Source: Flavobacteriales bacterium UBA6051 (GTDB lineage Bacteria > Bacteroidota > Bacteroidia > Flavobacteriales_D > Crocinitomicaceae). From it: a stretch of DNA of 64,000 nucleotides. The notes below the pieces were generated by a model. It was not told where the DNA came from. It searched no databases and worked only from the letters and a program-made list of their open reading frames with translations. The stretch covers positions 620,001 through 684,000 of the forward strand of contig DIYP01000016.1 in assembly GCA_002427735.1 (NCBI GenBank). Reading direction: 5' to 3'. Numbering within the stretch: position 1 is the first letter of the stretch; the number at the start of each line of letters is the position of its first letter. Shown one piece after another: positions 38,873-47,213 of this stretch. A program made the translations under genes and the position numbers.

Positions 38873-41800
38873 TTCTTAGCAACGACAATAATTACAATGG
38901 CAACCAAGGTGCTGCTCTAAAACTGGATGAATACAATCATGTTGAAAAACCCTTTTTAGAACAACTGAAAGGTTTGAATTGGGAGGTTCTAGAACTTCAA
39001 ATGCAACAGAAGCCAGAACAAAGTTTTCGCACTTCTTTCTCTGAGGTAGTTTTGCAACCCAAACTACGCGAATCACTGGTCAAAATAAACCCTTTCCTTA
39101 CCGATGCTCAAGTAGATGAAGTAATTCGAAAGATCACTACGTTCGACAAAAACAGTCTTTTGGAAAACAACCAAAAAGTACTGAACTATTTACTAGAGAA
39201 TACAACCGTTGATAAAAATGAAAAGACAGGTGAGTTAAGTCCAACCGTACGATTTATAGACTTTGATAGACCAGAAAACAATTCATTTGTAGCCATTTCG
39301 CAATTCAAAGTTTCTGTAACTGGTACAGACCACCACATCATTCCAGATATGGTGCTATTCGTAAATGGTTTGCCCCTGGTGGTTGTAGAAGCGAAATCTT
39401 CAAAAGTTAAAGAACCTATTCCGGAAGCCATTGATCAACTAATGCGATACTCAGAGCAAAGAGGCGCTGCAGGTGAAGGAAATAAAGAATTGTTTTTTTA
39501 CAATCAATTTATAGTTACTACATGCCGAACGGAAGCAAAATTTGGTACGATATCTACGAAAATTGAAAAGCTATTTTATAGGTGGACAGACCCTTACCCC
39601 CTATCAGTTAATGATCTAAAACATGGAAAGTCATCTCCTAATGATCAACAACGATTGGTCGCTGGAATGTTAACCCCACGTAATTTATTGGATCTGGTAA
39701 GAGTGTTTACCGTATTCGCTACAAACGATAAAGGTCAGAAAATTAAAATTGTAGGTAGATACCAACAGTTTAGAGCAGTCAAGATTGCAACCCAAAGGCT
39801 AATTGAAGGAAAAAGTCCAATAGAAAGAGGTGGAATTATTTGGCACACACAAGGCTCAGGGAAATCATTAACAATGATGTTTATGGTTCGCGAAATGAAA
39901 CTGAAACCAAAACTGATGTCATGGAAAATAATCTTCGTTACAGATCGAACACAGTTAGAAGAGCAACTCACAGATACAGGTCTAAGCATTGGTTTCACTA
40001 TCAAACCTGCGGAGTTCATTGATCCTAAACCAACCCCCAATGGGAAAAGCCTGAAAGAACTACTTAGTAATGACAACTCTGACTTGGTAATGGCGATGAT
40101 CCACAAATTTCAGGAAAACGGAGATTTACATGGATTAGAGATTTTCCCAGAATTGAACAAGAGTAGTAATATTTTGGTGATGACAGATGAAGCTCATCGC
40201 TCACAATATTCTTTATTAGCTGCGAATTTGGATCGAGCAATGCCAAATGCTACTTCCATCGGGTTTACTGGTACACCAATAAGCAAAACAGAAAAGAAAT
40301 ACAAAGACTATATCGACAAGTACACCATGCGTCAATCAATTGATGACGGAGTTACGTTAGAAATAGTTTATGAAGGATTCACCCATAATGCAGAAGTTCA
40401 AGACAAGTCTGGAATGGACACGAAGTTTGCAGATGTGTTTAGTGATTATCAGCTTACCGAACGCCTTCAAATTTTAGGGTTTGGATCTCGAGATGCTTAT
40501 TTGGATAACATTAACACCATTCGAGAAAAGGCAAAGAGCATGATTAACCATTATGTGGAGCAGATTTTTTCTGGTGGTTTCAAAGCCCAAATAGTTGCAA
40601 ATTCACGAGAAGCTGCAGTGAGATATAAAGCTGCCATTGATGAAGCCCTAAAAGAAAAAATTGCTGAGTTGGAAGTTGATAACCCAATGCTGGTTAATCT
40701 CGAAACACTTAGATTAATGGAGTGCGCCGTAGTAATTTCAGGCAATCACAATGACGAACTACATATCAAGGCATATACAAATCGTGACTATCACAAAAAG
40801 AGTATTAAGCGATTCAAATTACCTTTTGGAGATTCAGATAGTGAAGACAAGAGTATCAATGGTAATGTCGGTATCGTAATCGTAAACAACATGTTATTAA
40901 CTGGTTTTGATGCTCCAATCGAGCAGGTGATCTACCTTGATCGTGTTATTGTGGCTCACAACCTGCTACAAACCATTGCCCGTGTAAATAGAGTTGGACC
41001 AGAAGGAAAAGATAAAGGATTCGTTGTTGATTATGTTGGGGTTGGTCACCATTTAAAAAGAGCACTCGACAACTACGCAGAAAAAGAAATCCAGGAAATC
41101 ACTGGATGTATTTCAGACGATGCTGCAGAATTAAACGAGTTGATAAAAGCGCATTCGGATATTTGGGATTTCCTCAAAAAATACGATCTGGAAGATTTAT
41201 CCGATTCAGATGCATTTTTCGATGTATTCTATGATGAAGATATACGGTTCGAATACATCAACCTATACAACAAGTTAACAGCTTGCTTCAACACGGTTCT
41301 ACCAAGAAAAGAAGCTTTGGAGTTTTTCAATGATTGGAAAATATTTACAGAAATCAATGCTTTAGCAAACAAGCATTTCAGAGATGGAAGATTTAGCATG
41401 AAGGGAATTCCTCCAAAACTCAGAAGTATTGCTGATGAGTATTTAATTTCGAAGGGAATCGACCAGAAGGTTGCTCCTATTTCCATTATTGCTGATGATT
41501 TCTTTAACAAGGTTAATACAAGGAAAAGAACCAAAACGAAAGCAGCTGAGGTTGAACATGCGATTCGTCACTTCATTGATGTAAACATTGATGAAGATCC
41601 TGAGCTGTTCGCATCATTTGCTGCAGCACTTGAGGAAATCCTGAAAAATTTCAAAGGAAATTGGAAAGCGATCTATGAAGAATTGGAAAAACTCAGGGAG
41701 AAAATTAAAAACAGAGAAAAGGAAGAAACCTATGGGCTAGATCGAAAAAAACAAATGCCTTTCTTCCGAATTTTCAAAGCTGAATTATTTGATAACAAAG

Positions 41801-42054
41801 ACTTATCCGAAGATGAAATTGCGCAAAATGTGAACCTGACACAACATATTTTCAATTTAGTAGCTAGAGAAATAAAATTAACCGGATTTTGGGATAGTAC
41901 ACCTGCTCAATTAAAGCTAAAAGCAGAAATTCAAAAACTACTTTTATCTCCTGACTTTAAGGGAATGCCAAACATTATCACAAAACGAAATGAACTTATT
42001 TCAAGAATAATGGAATTAGCTAAAACAAATCACTTTAAAATTCTTAACTTCTAA
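38869..42054 (+). CDS. hsdR: type I restriction endonuclease subunit
   Basis: The motor and nuclease subunit, 1,061 residues. The nuclease site is the PD-(D/E)xK pattern with Asp160 (PDMVLF) and E174-A-K176 in VVVEAKS. The helicase part shows Walker A HTQGSGKS (326-333), DEAH box 440-443, and GFTGTPI. The C-terminal helical domain binds HsdM/HsdS. It looks intact. Third gene of the M-S-R operon, with 4-base overlap to hsdS. Confidence 0.96.
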   Translation: MILSNDNNYNGNQGAALKLDEYNHVEKPFLEQLKGLNWEVLELQMQQKPEQSFRTSFSEVVLQPKLRESLVKINPFLTDAQVDEVIRKITTFDKNSLLENNQKVLNYLLENTTVDKNEKTGELSPTVRFIDFDRPENNSFVAISQFKVSVTGTDHHIIPDMVLFVNGLPLVVVEAKSSKVKEPIPEAIDQLMRYSEQRGAAGEGNKELFFYNQFIVTTCRTEAKFGTISTKIEKLFYRWTDPYPLSVNDLKHGKSSPNDQQRLVAGMLTPRNLLDLVRVFTVFATNDKGQKIKIVGRYQQFRAVKIATQRLIEGKSPIERGGIIWHTQGSGKSLTMMFMVREMKLKPKLMSWKIIFVTDRTQLEEQLTDTGLSIGFTIKPAEFIDPKPTPNGKSLKELLSNDNSDLVMAMIHKFQENGDLHGLEIFPELNKSSNILVMTDEAHRSQYSLLAANLDRAMPNATSIGFTGTPISKTEKKYKDYIDKYTMRQSIDDGVTLEIVYEGFTHNAEVQDKSGMDTKFADVFSDYQLTERLQILGFGSRDAYLDNINTIREKAKSMINHYVEQIFSGGFKAQIVANSREAAVRYKAAIDEALKEKIAELEVDNPMLVNLETLRLMECAVVISGNHNDELHIKAYTNRDYHKKSIKRFKLPFGDSDSEDKSINGNVGIVIVNNMLLTGFDAPIEQVIYLDRVIVAHNLLQTIARVNRVGPEGKDKGFVVDYVGVGHHLKRALDNYAEKEIQEITGCISDDAAELNELIKAHSDIWDFLKKYDLEDLSDSDAFFDVFYDEDIRFEYINLYNKLTACFNTVLPRKEALEFFNDWKIFTEINALANKHFRDGRFSMKGIPPKLRSIADEYLISKGIDQKVAPISIIADDFFNKVNTRKRTKTKAAEVEHAIRHFIDVNIDEDPELFASFAAALEEILKNFKGNWKAIYEELEKLREKIKNREKEETYGLDRKKQMPFFRIFKAELFDNKDLSEDEIAQNVNLTQHIFNLVAREIKLTGFWDSTPAQLKLKAEIQKLLLSPDFKGMPNIITKRNELISRIMELAKTNHFKILNF

Positions 42055-42059
42055 TAGCC

Positions 42060-42728
42060 TTGGAGTATCAGATTAAATACAGCAACCGAAAGACCTTAAA
42101 CATTTCTGTAGAAAGAGACAGAAGTGTGGTCGTTCGTGCACCAGAATATTTAACTGAAAAAAAGATCCATGAAATTGTTCAAACCAAAAGACAATGGATT
42201 AAAGAAAAACTAAGCCACGCTCAAAAGTATCCGGTCGTTCCAGAATCAAAAGAATTTGTCTCTGGAGAGACTTTAATGTATTTGGGTAAAAATTACCAAC
42301 TTCTAGTTGAAGACGAAGATTTTGAAGGAATAAAATTCAATCGAAGATTTAGTATCTCGAAAACGAATCAAGCATACGCAAATGAACTCTTCAAGAAATG
42401 GTATTTGAAACAAGCATTACTCAAAATAGAACCGTTAGCAATTCGATACGCAAAAAACTTAGGAGTAGAATACAACACTTGTAAAACTTCTGAAATGAAA
42501 TATCGTTGGGGATCATGTACTCCAGCGAACAACATTATTTTCAATTGGCGAATTATTAAGGCTCCTATGCACGTTCTCGAATATTTAGTTGCTCACGAGT
42601 TGGTTCATTTAATAGAAAGCAACCATACTCCAAAATTTTGGAATATTCTATCAATCCAAGTTCCGAATTACGAAAAAGCAAAGAACTGGCTAAAAAAGAA
42701 CGGTCATTTACTAGAAGTTGATTTTTAA
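42060..42728 (+). CDS. YgjP/M48-like metallopeptidase linked to the hsd operon
   Basis: A 222-residue protein of the DUF45/YgjP type. The zinc motif is HELVH (H179, E180, H183) with a further His189 (ESNHTPKFW). The conserved MKYRWGSC (about 146-153) precedes it. The role in restriction is unknown, but these peptidases often follow hsdR. Start is TTG, 5 bases after the hsdR stop, so it is almost surely in the same operon. Confidence 0.85.
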   Translation: MEYQIKYSNRKTLNISVERDRSVVVRAPEYLTEKKIHEIVQTKRQWIKEKLSHAQKYPVVPESKEFVSGETLMYLGKNYQLLVEDEDFEGIKFNRRFSISKTNQAYANELFKKWYLKQALLKIEPLAIRYAKNLGVEYNTCKTSEMKYRWGSCTPANNIIFNWRIIKAPMHVLEYLVAHELVHLIESNHTPKFWNILSIQVPNYEKAKNWLKKNGHLLEVDF

Positions 42729-42897
42729 ATCCTAGGGCCCCATCACGATGAATAATGCGGCCGTAAAACAATAAAGGTAATCATTCAATTGCCAGAAAAA
42801 CTAGGTATAAATACTCTATTTCCTGCGAAATGGCTAATCGCAAATTAATTACGATATAGATGGTTAAATTAGATTCAAAAACAACGAGTTATGTCTT

Positions 42898-43779
42898 TCA
42901 TTCCCACAGAGCTCCTAACCCCTCTGACGTCTCATTATCCTCATGAGTTAACATAATAGCAAATGAATCAAAAAGTGGTGTCCAATAATGAGACTTAATA
43001 AACACACGTTCATCTTTTGGTTTATAGCGCTTGAGCATTGGAAATCGCTCCACAAGATTAATCGCTCTTTGCAGTTTAGTTCCAATCCCCTTCGTTGCAA
43101 AGAAGAGCTGGAGTTCCTTCTGCGAATAGAAGTGCACTACGAGTCCTTTTTCAATAGCCATCTTTTTAATCGCTTCGCACGCCTCAGTAATTCGATCTGA
43201 TTGAGATCGATGTCCAATTGGTTCAAGCAGTAACATAACCTTTGGATTATAAAATTCTATAAACGCCTGCAACCTGTCGACATACTCTGATATGGGGTGC
43301 CTGTCCAATCTGGGCATTCCAAATTGGAGTACTTCTGCAGGCGCAATATTTTTGTAGACCACAAATCCAAAACCGCGATGAGTAGGAGCAACTGAAATCG
43401 CAGTAAAACTATTTGATTTATGGTCATCCTCAGACGCATCTTTTAAACATGATAGCCTCGATAACACGTCCTTAAAAACCTCTAAAACATTCTCGGCCTT
43501 ATAGTCTGATTTAGCAAATTCCTCTAATTCACTAATCAAACCCTTGGCACGCTCTGAAATGGCTTCAACCATTCCATGAAATTTATCCTTGATTAATTGC
43601 TTTATCGAAAGATCGGTAATCATTTTATAGCCCAAGATGATTTCCTTTGTTATAGGTTTCTCTCCTCCCTCCTGCTTACTTATATTAGCAATGTCAGTGC
43701 CCAATAGACGAGCCATCTCCGTGGCTGACAACCCTACATTTTCTCTCGCCCGTTTTAATTGACATCCTGTTAATTTCAT
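42898..43779 (-). CDS. XRE-type HTH fused to a RuvC-like RNase H-fold domain
   Basis: A 293-residue two-domain protein. Residues 1-55 form an XRE-like HTH (LSATEMARLLGTDIANISKQE). A helical linker (60-115) joins a RuvC/YqgF-like domain (about 125-280): strand 1 FTAISVAPTHRGFGF, strand 4 VMLLLEP (Glu186) and the C-terminal helix LFDSFAIML (Asp271). Ala131 sits where RuvC has its first catalytic Asp, so nuclease activity is doubtful, or the active site differs. The neighbours are the type I operon and a replication protein. It could be a transcriptional or DNA-structure sensor, but no function is known to me. Confidence 0.6.
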   Translation of the reverse strand: MKLTGCQLKRARENVGLSATEMARLLGTDIANISKQEGGEKPITKEIILGYKMITDLSIKQLIKDKFHGMVEAISERAKGLISELEEFAKSDYKAENVLEVFKDVLSRLSCLKDASEDDHKSNSFTAISVAPTHRGFGFVVYKNIAPAEVLQFGMPRLDRHPISEYVDRLQAFIEFYNPKVMLLLEPIGHRSQSDRITEACEAIKKMAIEKGLVVHFYSQKELQLFFATKGIGTKLQRAINLVERFPMLKRYKPKDERVFIKSHYWTPLFDSFAIMLTHEDNETSEGLGALWE

Positions 43780-43835
43780 AATTTTTTAAGATGCTTAAAG
43801 CGAATAATACTATCATAATAACGAGTAATCGAAAC

Positions 43836-43845
43836 TTTGTACAAA
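43836..43845. promoter_or_regulatory. palindrome TTTGTACAAA upstream of the XRE-RuvC gene
   Basis: A perfect 10-bp palindrome 57 bases before the ATG of the XRE-RuvC gene. It shares TTTGT/ACAAA arms with the palindrome before the small XRE gene at 52542, so it is a candidate operator for an XRE-type repressor. Confidence 0.35.
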
Positions 43846-43958
43846 AACACTTTTTGGTTGTATCAGCAATTTTAGTCTGAAGTCTGAAAAATTTTCTTTC
43901 TCACGCCATATATTTCAAGCAAGAGTTGTTTTATTGATTTTTCACAGTGCTTGGTTCT

Positions 43959-44447
43959 CTATTGTTTCGTGTTCAATATTTCTAGTACTCTCTCACGATC
44001 TGATTTTCTCTTGTATTTACTTCTGTATTCTCTTTTTGTATGTGTTTCTTTTGTTATTGGTAGATAAGTAAAAAAGTCAGAGAGAGAATGTATAAATGTT
44101 TTACGCTGAAGGGCTCTATAATAGGGTGCATATGCGTAATAAATACGTTTCTTTCCACGCCTGTCTTTTGCCGTTCTTAGTTCATTCTCTGAGTAGTCCA
44201 AGGCAACAATTAGTTCTTTATTGATTAATTCCTGAATAGCTAAGGAAATGGATTTGAAAGTTAAATTCGTTCTTTTAGAAAAGAACGAAAGACTAATCCA
44301 GTCCTTAACTTTTCGTTTCTTGGATTTGTCGATCCAACCCAGTGTCTGTCGGATCACAACAAATAATACCTTCATTTGGCTTTGGTTGAGATATGGTAGA
44401 TGTACATCTATAATCTCGTTTGGTAATGGTGTAGTTTGATATGTCAT
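43959..44447 (-). CDS. phage replication protein O-like winged-helix protein
   Basis: A 162-residue protein. The N-terminal part (about 5-95) follows the pattern of phage replication O winged helices: PLPNEIIDVHLPYLNQSQMK, VVIRQTLGW, then SLSFFSKRTNL as recognition-type helix. The C-terminal part is very basic (KREYRSKYKRKSDRER) and should bind DNA. It may start replication of the element or act as a plasmid-type Rep. An inverted repeat overlaps its start codon. Confidence 0.6.
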   Translation of the reverse strand: MTYQTTPLPNEIIDVHLPYLNQSQMKVLFVVIRQTLGWIDKSKKRKVKDWISLSFFSKRTNLTFKSISLAIQELINKELIVALDYSENELRTAKDRRGKKRIYYAYAPYYRALQRKTFIHSLSDFFTYLPITKETHTKREYRSKYKRKSDRERVLEILNTKQ

Positions 44448-44480
44448 AGCAAGTTAAATGTTAGATGAATAAACTTGCTA
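44447..44480 (-). promoter_or_regulatory. inverted repeat overlapping the start of the O-like gene
   Basis: TAGCAAGTT (44447-44455) and AACTTGCTA (44472-44480) are perfect 9-bp arms around a 16-base spacer. The inner arm ends in the A of the ATG, so a leader hairpin would hold the start codon. It may be an operator or translation switch. Confidence 0.5.
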
Positions 44481-44624
44481 CTATGAAATAACTCAAAGGA
44501 AATAGTACGTGCAAAAGTCGGGAAGCATTGGTCGACATGTTCATCATTTCATTCAAGTAAACCTCTTGATTTTTAAGATCAAATGTGATTTAATGTAAGT
44601 GAAAACATATTTAAAATAGTAACG

Positions 44625-44831
44625 ATGAAAAAATTGATAATCACGAATTTCAACTCTATCAAAAAACCAGGATACCTTTACCTAACAACTGCATCCAGTC
44701 TATTGTGCGTACAATTTCCACTAGTTATCTTTAATGAGCCTCCAACTGGAATGATATTGGCCATAACAGGTGTTTCTGTAATATTTATACTACTTGCGGT
44801 TGGATGTATTAATAAAAAAAGAAACTTGTGA
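44625..44831 (+). CDS. small membrane protein, possibly the front half of a frameshifted gene
   Basis: A 68-residue protein with two hydrophobic stretches (about 18-38 and 44-62). Its end runs through an A7 tract (44814-44820) and stops 8 bases later. If the tract had six As, the frame would continue into the next reading frame and give one protein of about 143 residues with a periplasmic or cytoplasmic tail. No family recognised. Confidence 0.5.
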   Translation: MKKLIITNFNSIKKPGYLYLTTASSLLCVQFPLVIFNEPPTGMILAITGVSVIFILLAVGCINKKRNL

Positions 44832-45057
44832 AGTTGAACCAAACTATGGCGACATCTTCACAATTAACTCTATTCAAGCATGTCTATACAATAGTAAAAA
44901 GGGAGACTCTCTAGAAAAATATATTGTGGTTTACGAAATAGATGGAGACTATGGAGGTATTTCTAGTTTTCCATTTGGAGATGAAGCAAAAGAATTTAGG
45001 CCTGGTGAAACTTATTTTAAAAATTCTAAGGGGAAATACTTGCCCTACACACAATAA
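44794..45057 (+). CDS. reading frame overlapping the small membrane protein, probable second half
   Basis: An 87-codon frame with only a TTG start and no visible ribosome site. It overlaps the upstream gene by 38 bases. Its product is rich in aromatic and acidic residues (YGDIFTINSIQ, VVYEIDGDYGG), looking like a soluble beta domain. The one-base shift at the A7 tract is the simplest explanation: a frameshift mutation, a sequencing error or slippage. Followed by a clear terminator. Confidence 0.45.
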   Translation: MRLDVLIKKETCEVEPNYGDIFTINSIQACLYNSKKGDSLEKYIVVYEIDGDYGGISSFPFGDEAKEFRPGETYFKNSKGKYLPYTQ

Positions 45058-45075
45058 CTTAGGCCCTTAAAAACC

Positions 45076-45109
45076 GACCCTTACTTATCTTCGTAAGGGT
45101 CTTTTATTT
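45076..45109 (+). terminator. terminator after the small membrane protein gene(s)
   Basis: GACCCTTAC / GTAAGGGTC (9-bp perfect stem, 8-base loop) followed by TTTTATTT. Confidence 0.85.
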
Positions 45110-45162
45110 GAAGACCTAAAGTCTATTTCAAGATGCTAATCACTCCTTAAGAATGTGACTTC

Positions 45163-46917
45163 CTATTCCTTCAAGTCATCCATTAATTTCTCAATTAATG
45201 CAAGTCCTTTTTTCATCTTTTTTAGTTGCTCTGATTGCATTAAGAGTTCGCCATATGACCCCTTGGGATCACCAAAGGAAAGAGCTCGCTCATTTAGCAC
45301 AAAAAATTCTGAATTAAGGGAATATTTAAGGGTCATATCAGAAATAAAGAGTTCGCCAAAGAGAGTTTTTATAATGAGCTCTTTTTTTGCTGGAATCGCC
45401 ATTTGGTAGTAATACATAAGGCTTTCTAAGAGTTCGCCAAGATTATCGGCTGTTTTAGATGATTCTGCATAAGTATCAACATTCACTGAAAGCTTTTCAT
45501 CCAATTCAGTGATTTTCTCGTTTAACTTTTTCAATTCGTTAGCATACCCCTCTGCATCATACGTTCCCGTTGAAAGTAGCTCCAATTTATTGCTGGTTAA
45601 ATAATCAAGGTCCCTTTGTACTTTCTGCCTGCGCTGTTTGGCTTTAAGTTTTGATTTTTCAAAGTCAAGTTTTAATACCTCAAGTTTCTGATCAGAAGCC
45701 CTATTGAGTTGCTTTCTCTGTAATGTTCCCAGATATAGATTTCTTATCGTATGCGCGATAATACCAAATAGCTTTTCATCCCGAATATTCCGGCAGGTGT
45801 TAGCGCATTTTTTGTTACATTTTGCCCTTAGGTATAAGTGTCTTTTTTTGACATAAGGCGTATATGCGCGATTACATTCCCAACAGCGCAATAGTCCGCG
45901 CAGCAACAGGTCGTTTTTCTTCTCATAGTAGACACTCACATATTTCTTCTTGAGAAGTCGTTGAACCTTATCGAATAACTGCTGACTGATTAATGCCTTA
46001 TGGCTAATACTTGGAACGTACTCACCATAATTCCCCAGAGTTCTGCCTAAGTAAAATTGATTCCGTAAAATCTTGCTAATGTGCGTTACAGTGAGAGGTC
46101 TAGTTATCTTAGGCAGCTTTACTACTTCGTCTTCGTTCATTTCTTCTGTGGTCCTTTTTCTTCGCATCGGAACCGTAGTTAAGCCTTGATCAGCTGCATA
46201 ACGTGCTAGATCAGATAGACTGTAGTTTCCAGTTGCATAGAGTTCAAAGAGTTGCTTTACCTTTTCTGCTCTTTTGGGATCAAAGTGTTTATAATCAACA
46301 CCCTTTTGATTTAAGTAGCCTATTGGCGCACGATACGTGCATTTCCCGTTGTTTCTTGCCTTGTGAATACCAATCGTAACCCTTTCCTTAACCACTCGGG
46401 AATAATGCACTGCAAAGAGCCCATCAATCCCCATATAAAGAGCACCAGATGCAGAGTCTTCGTATTTAGTAAAAACAAACCGAAAATCAACTCCTTGTTT
46501 CATCAGATTTCCAATGATCACATTATCCGTCTCATTTCGGCTAAGCCTATCCCAACTTAAACAAATAACTCCCTTGAAATAGCCTTTTGAGAGATAATGC
46601 ATCATCCGTTGAAATTTAGGTCGCTCGATTTGAATGACTACTTTTCCATTTTTTTGAACTGTAAAATTCTCGGATTGCTTAAATCCCGAATGCCTTTCTG
46701 TAACAACACCTTCAGTACAGAACCCTTTAATAGTTATGGGTGCAATCTTTATTTCATCCTTGATTGCAAGCTTGAAAATCCCATCCTTTTGAAAGGAAAT
46801 TGAATTCTTCTGATTGTCTTCATCATCCGTACTTCTTCTTGGGTAGGCTAAATAGTAATCTTTAAAATCGCCTCTTTCAATTTGTTGAATTAGTTTCTCT
46901 TCTGTCATAATGATCAT
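45163..46917 (-). CDS. large serine recombinase (site-specific integrase)
   Basis: A 584-residue recombinase. The N-terminal catalytic domain shows YPRRSTDDEDN and NSISFQKDGI with the nucleophile Ser candidates, and LSWDRLSRNE (conserved Arg residues). The recombinase domain (about 195-310; YRAPIGYLNQKG, LFELYATG) is followed by a zinc ribbon (LLRCWECNRAY, CNKKCANTC) and a long coiled coil (about 410-500), typical of large serine integrases. The start may be M4 at 46908. It probably integrates and excises the element. The frame of the small gene upstream overlaps its start by 41 bases. Confidence 0.93.
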   Translation of the reverse strand: MIIMTEEKLIQQIERGDFKDYYLAYPRRSTDDEDNQKNSISFQKDGIFKLAIKDEIKIAPITIKGFCTEGVVTERHSGFKQSENFTVQKNGKVVIQIERPKFQRMMHYLSKGYFKGVICLSWDRLSRNETDNVIIGNLMKQGVDFRFVFTKYEDSASGALYMGIDGLFAVHYSRVVKERVTIGIHKARNNGKCTYRAPIGYLNQKGVDYKHFDPKRAEKVKQLFELYATGNYSLSDLARYAADQGLTTVPMRRKRTTEEMNEDEVVKLPKITRPLTVTHISKILRNQFYLGRTLGNYGEYVPSISHKALISQQLFDKVQRLLKKKYVSVYYEKKNDLLLRGLLRCWECNRAYTPYVKKRHLYLRAKCNKKCANTCRNIRDEKLFGIIAHTIRNLYLGTLQRKQLNRASDQKLEVLKLDFEKSKLKAKQRRQKVQRDLDYLTSNKLELLSTGTYDAEGYANELKKLNEKITELDEKLSVNVDTYAESSKTADNLGELLESLMYYYQMAIPAKKELIIKTLFGELFISDMTLKYSLNSEFFVLNERALSFGDPKGSYGELLMQSEQLKKMKKGLALIEKLMDDLKE

Positions 46918-47104
46918 GTATCGTTAGACCACCATGAGGAGCATCAAAAGCATTCTCCAATTCAATGTCCTTTTTTATGCTCAAAAGAATTTCTCCAAGT
47001 CGAATAAATGCTGTGACTGAATCCTTGGAGAGCGTGTTTTGATTAGCAACCTCTGGTGAGAGTCGAATAATTGTCCAATCTTTTGGGTTGTTGGATAATT
47101 TCAT
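46877..47104 (-). CDS. small acidic protein overlapping the recombinase start
   Basis: A 75-residue protein, no family recognised. Its first 50 residues look structured (WTIIRLSPEVAN, FIRLGEILLSIKKDIE) and the last 14 codons overlap the recombinase gene in another frame. The overlap suggests translational coupling. It could be a directionality factor, but the sequence alone does not show it. Confidence 0.5.
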   Translation of the reverse strand: MKLSNNPKDWTIIRLSPEVANQNTLSKDSVTAFIRLGEILLSIKKDIELENAFDAPHGGLTIHDHYDRRETNSTN

Positions 47105-47152
47105 AGTAGCATATATATAACCCCCTCCCTAATTGAAGGGGTCTCTTAATTC

Positions 47153-47189
47153 AAAAGAAAAACCGCTACTTTGGACAGAAACGGTTTTT
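47153..47189 (-). terminator. terminator of the HerA/VirD4-like ATPase gene
   Basis: On the minus strand AAAAACCG, a 16-base loop and CGGTTTTT form an 8-bp stem ending in T residues, 25 bases downstream of the gene. Confidence 0.65.
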
Positions 47190-47213
47190 GGTTAATTCTT
47201 CAAACCTTTTGAA

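Noticed and set aside
44794..45057. Classic -1 frameshift (A AAA AAG) as explanation
   Set aside because: The second frame is +1, not -1, relative to the first; a one-base indel fits better.
45155..45409. Plus-strand Ser-rich frame at the end of the recombinase gene
   Set aside because: Antisense of the recombinase C-terminal coiled coil.
47105..47150. CCCCTCCC/GAAGGGG repeat as a terminator
   Set aside because: The pairing is imperfect and there is no T tract on either side.
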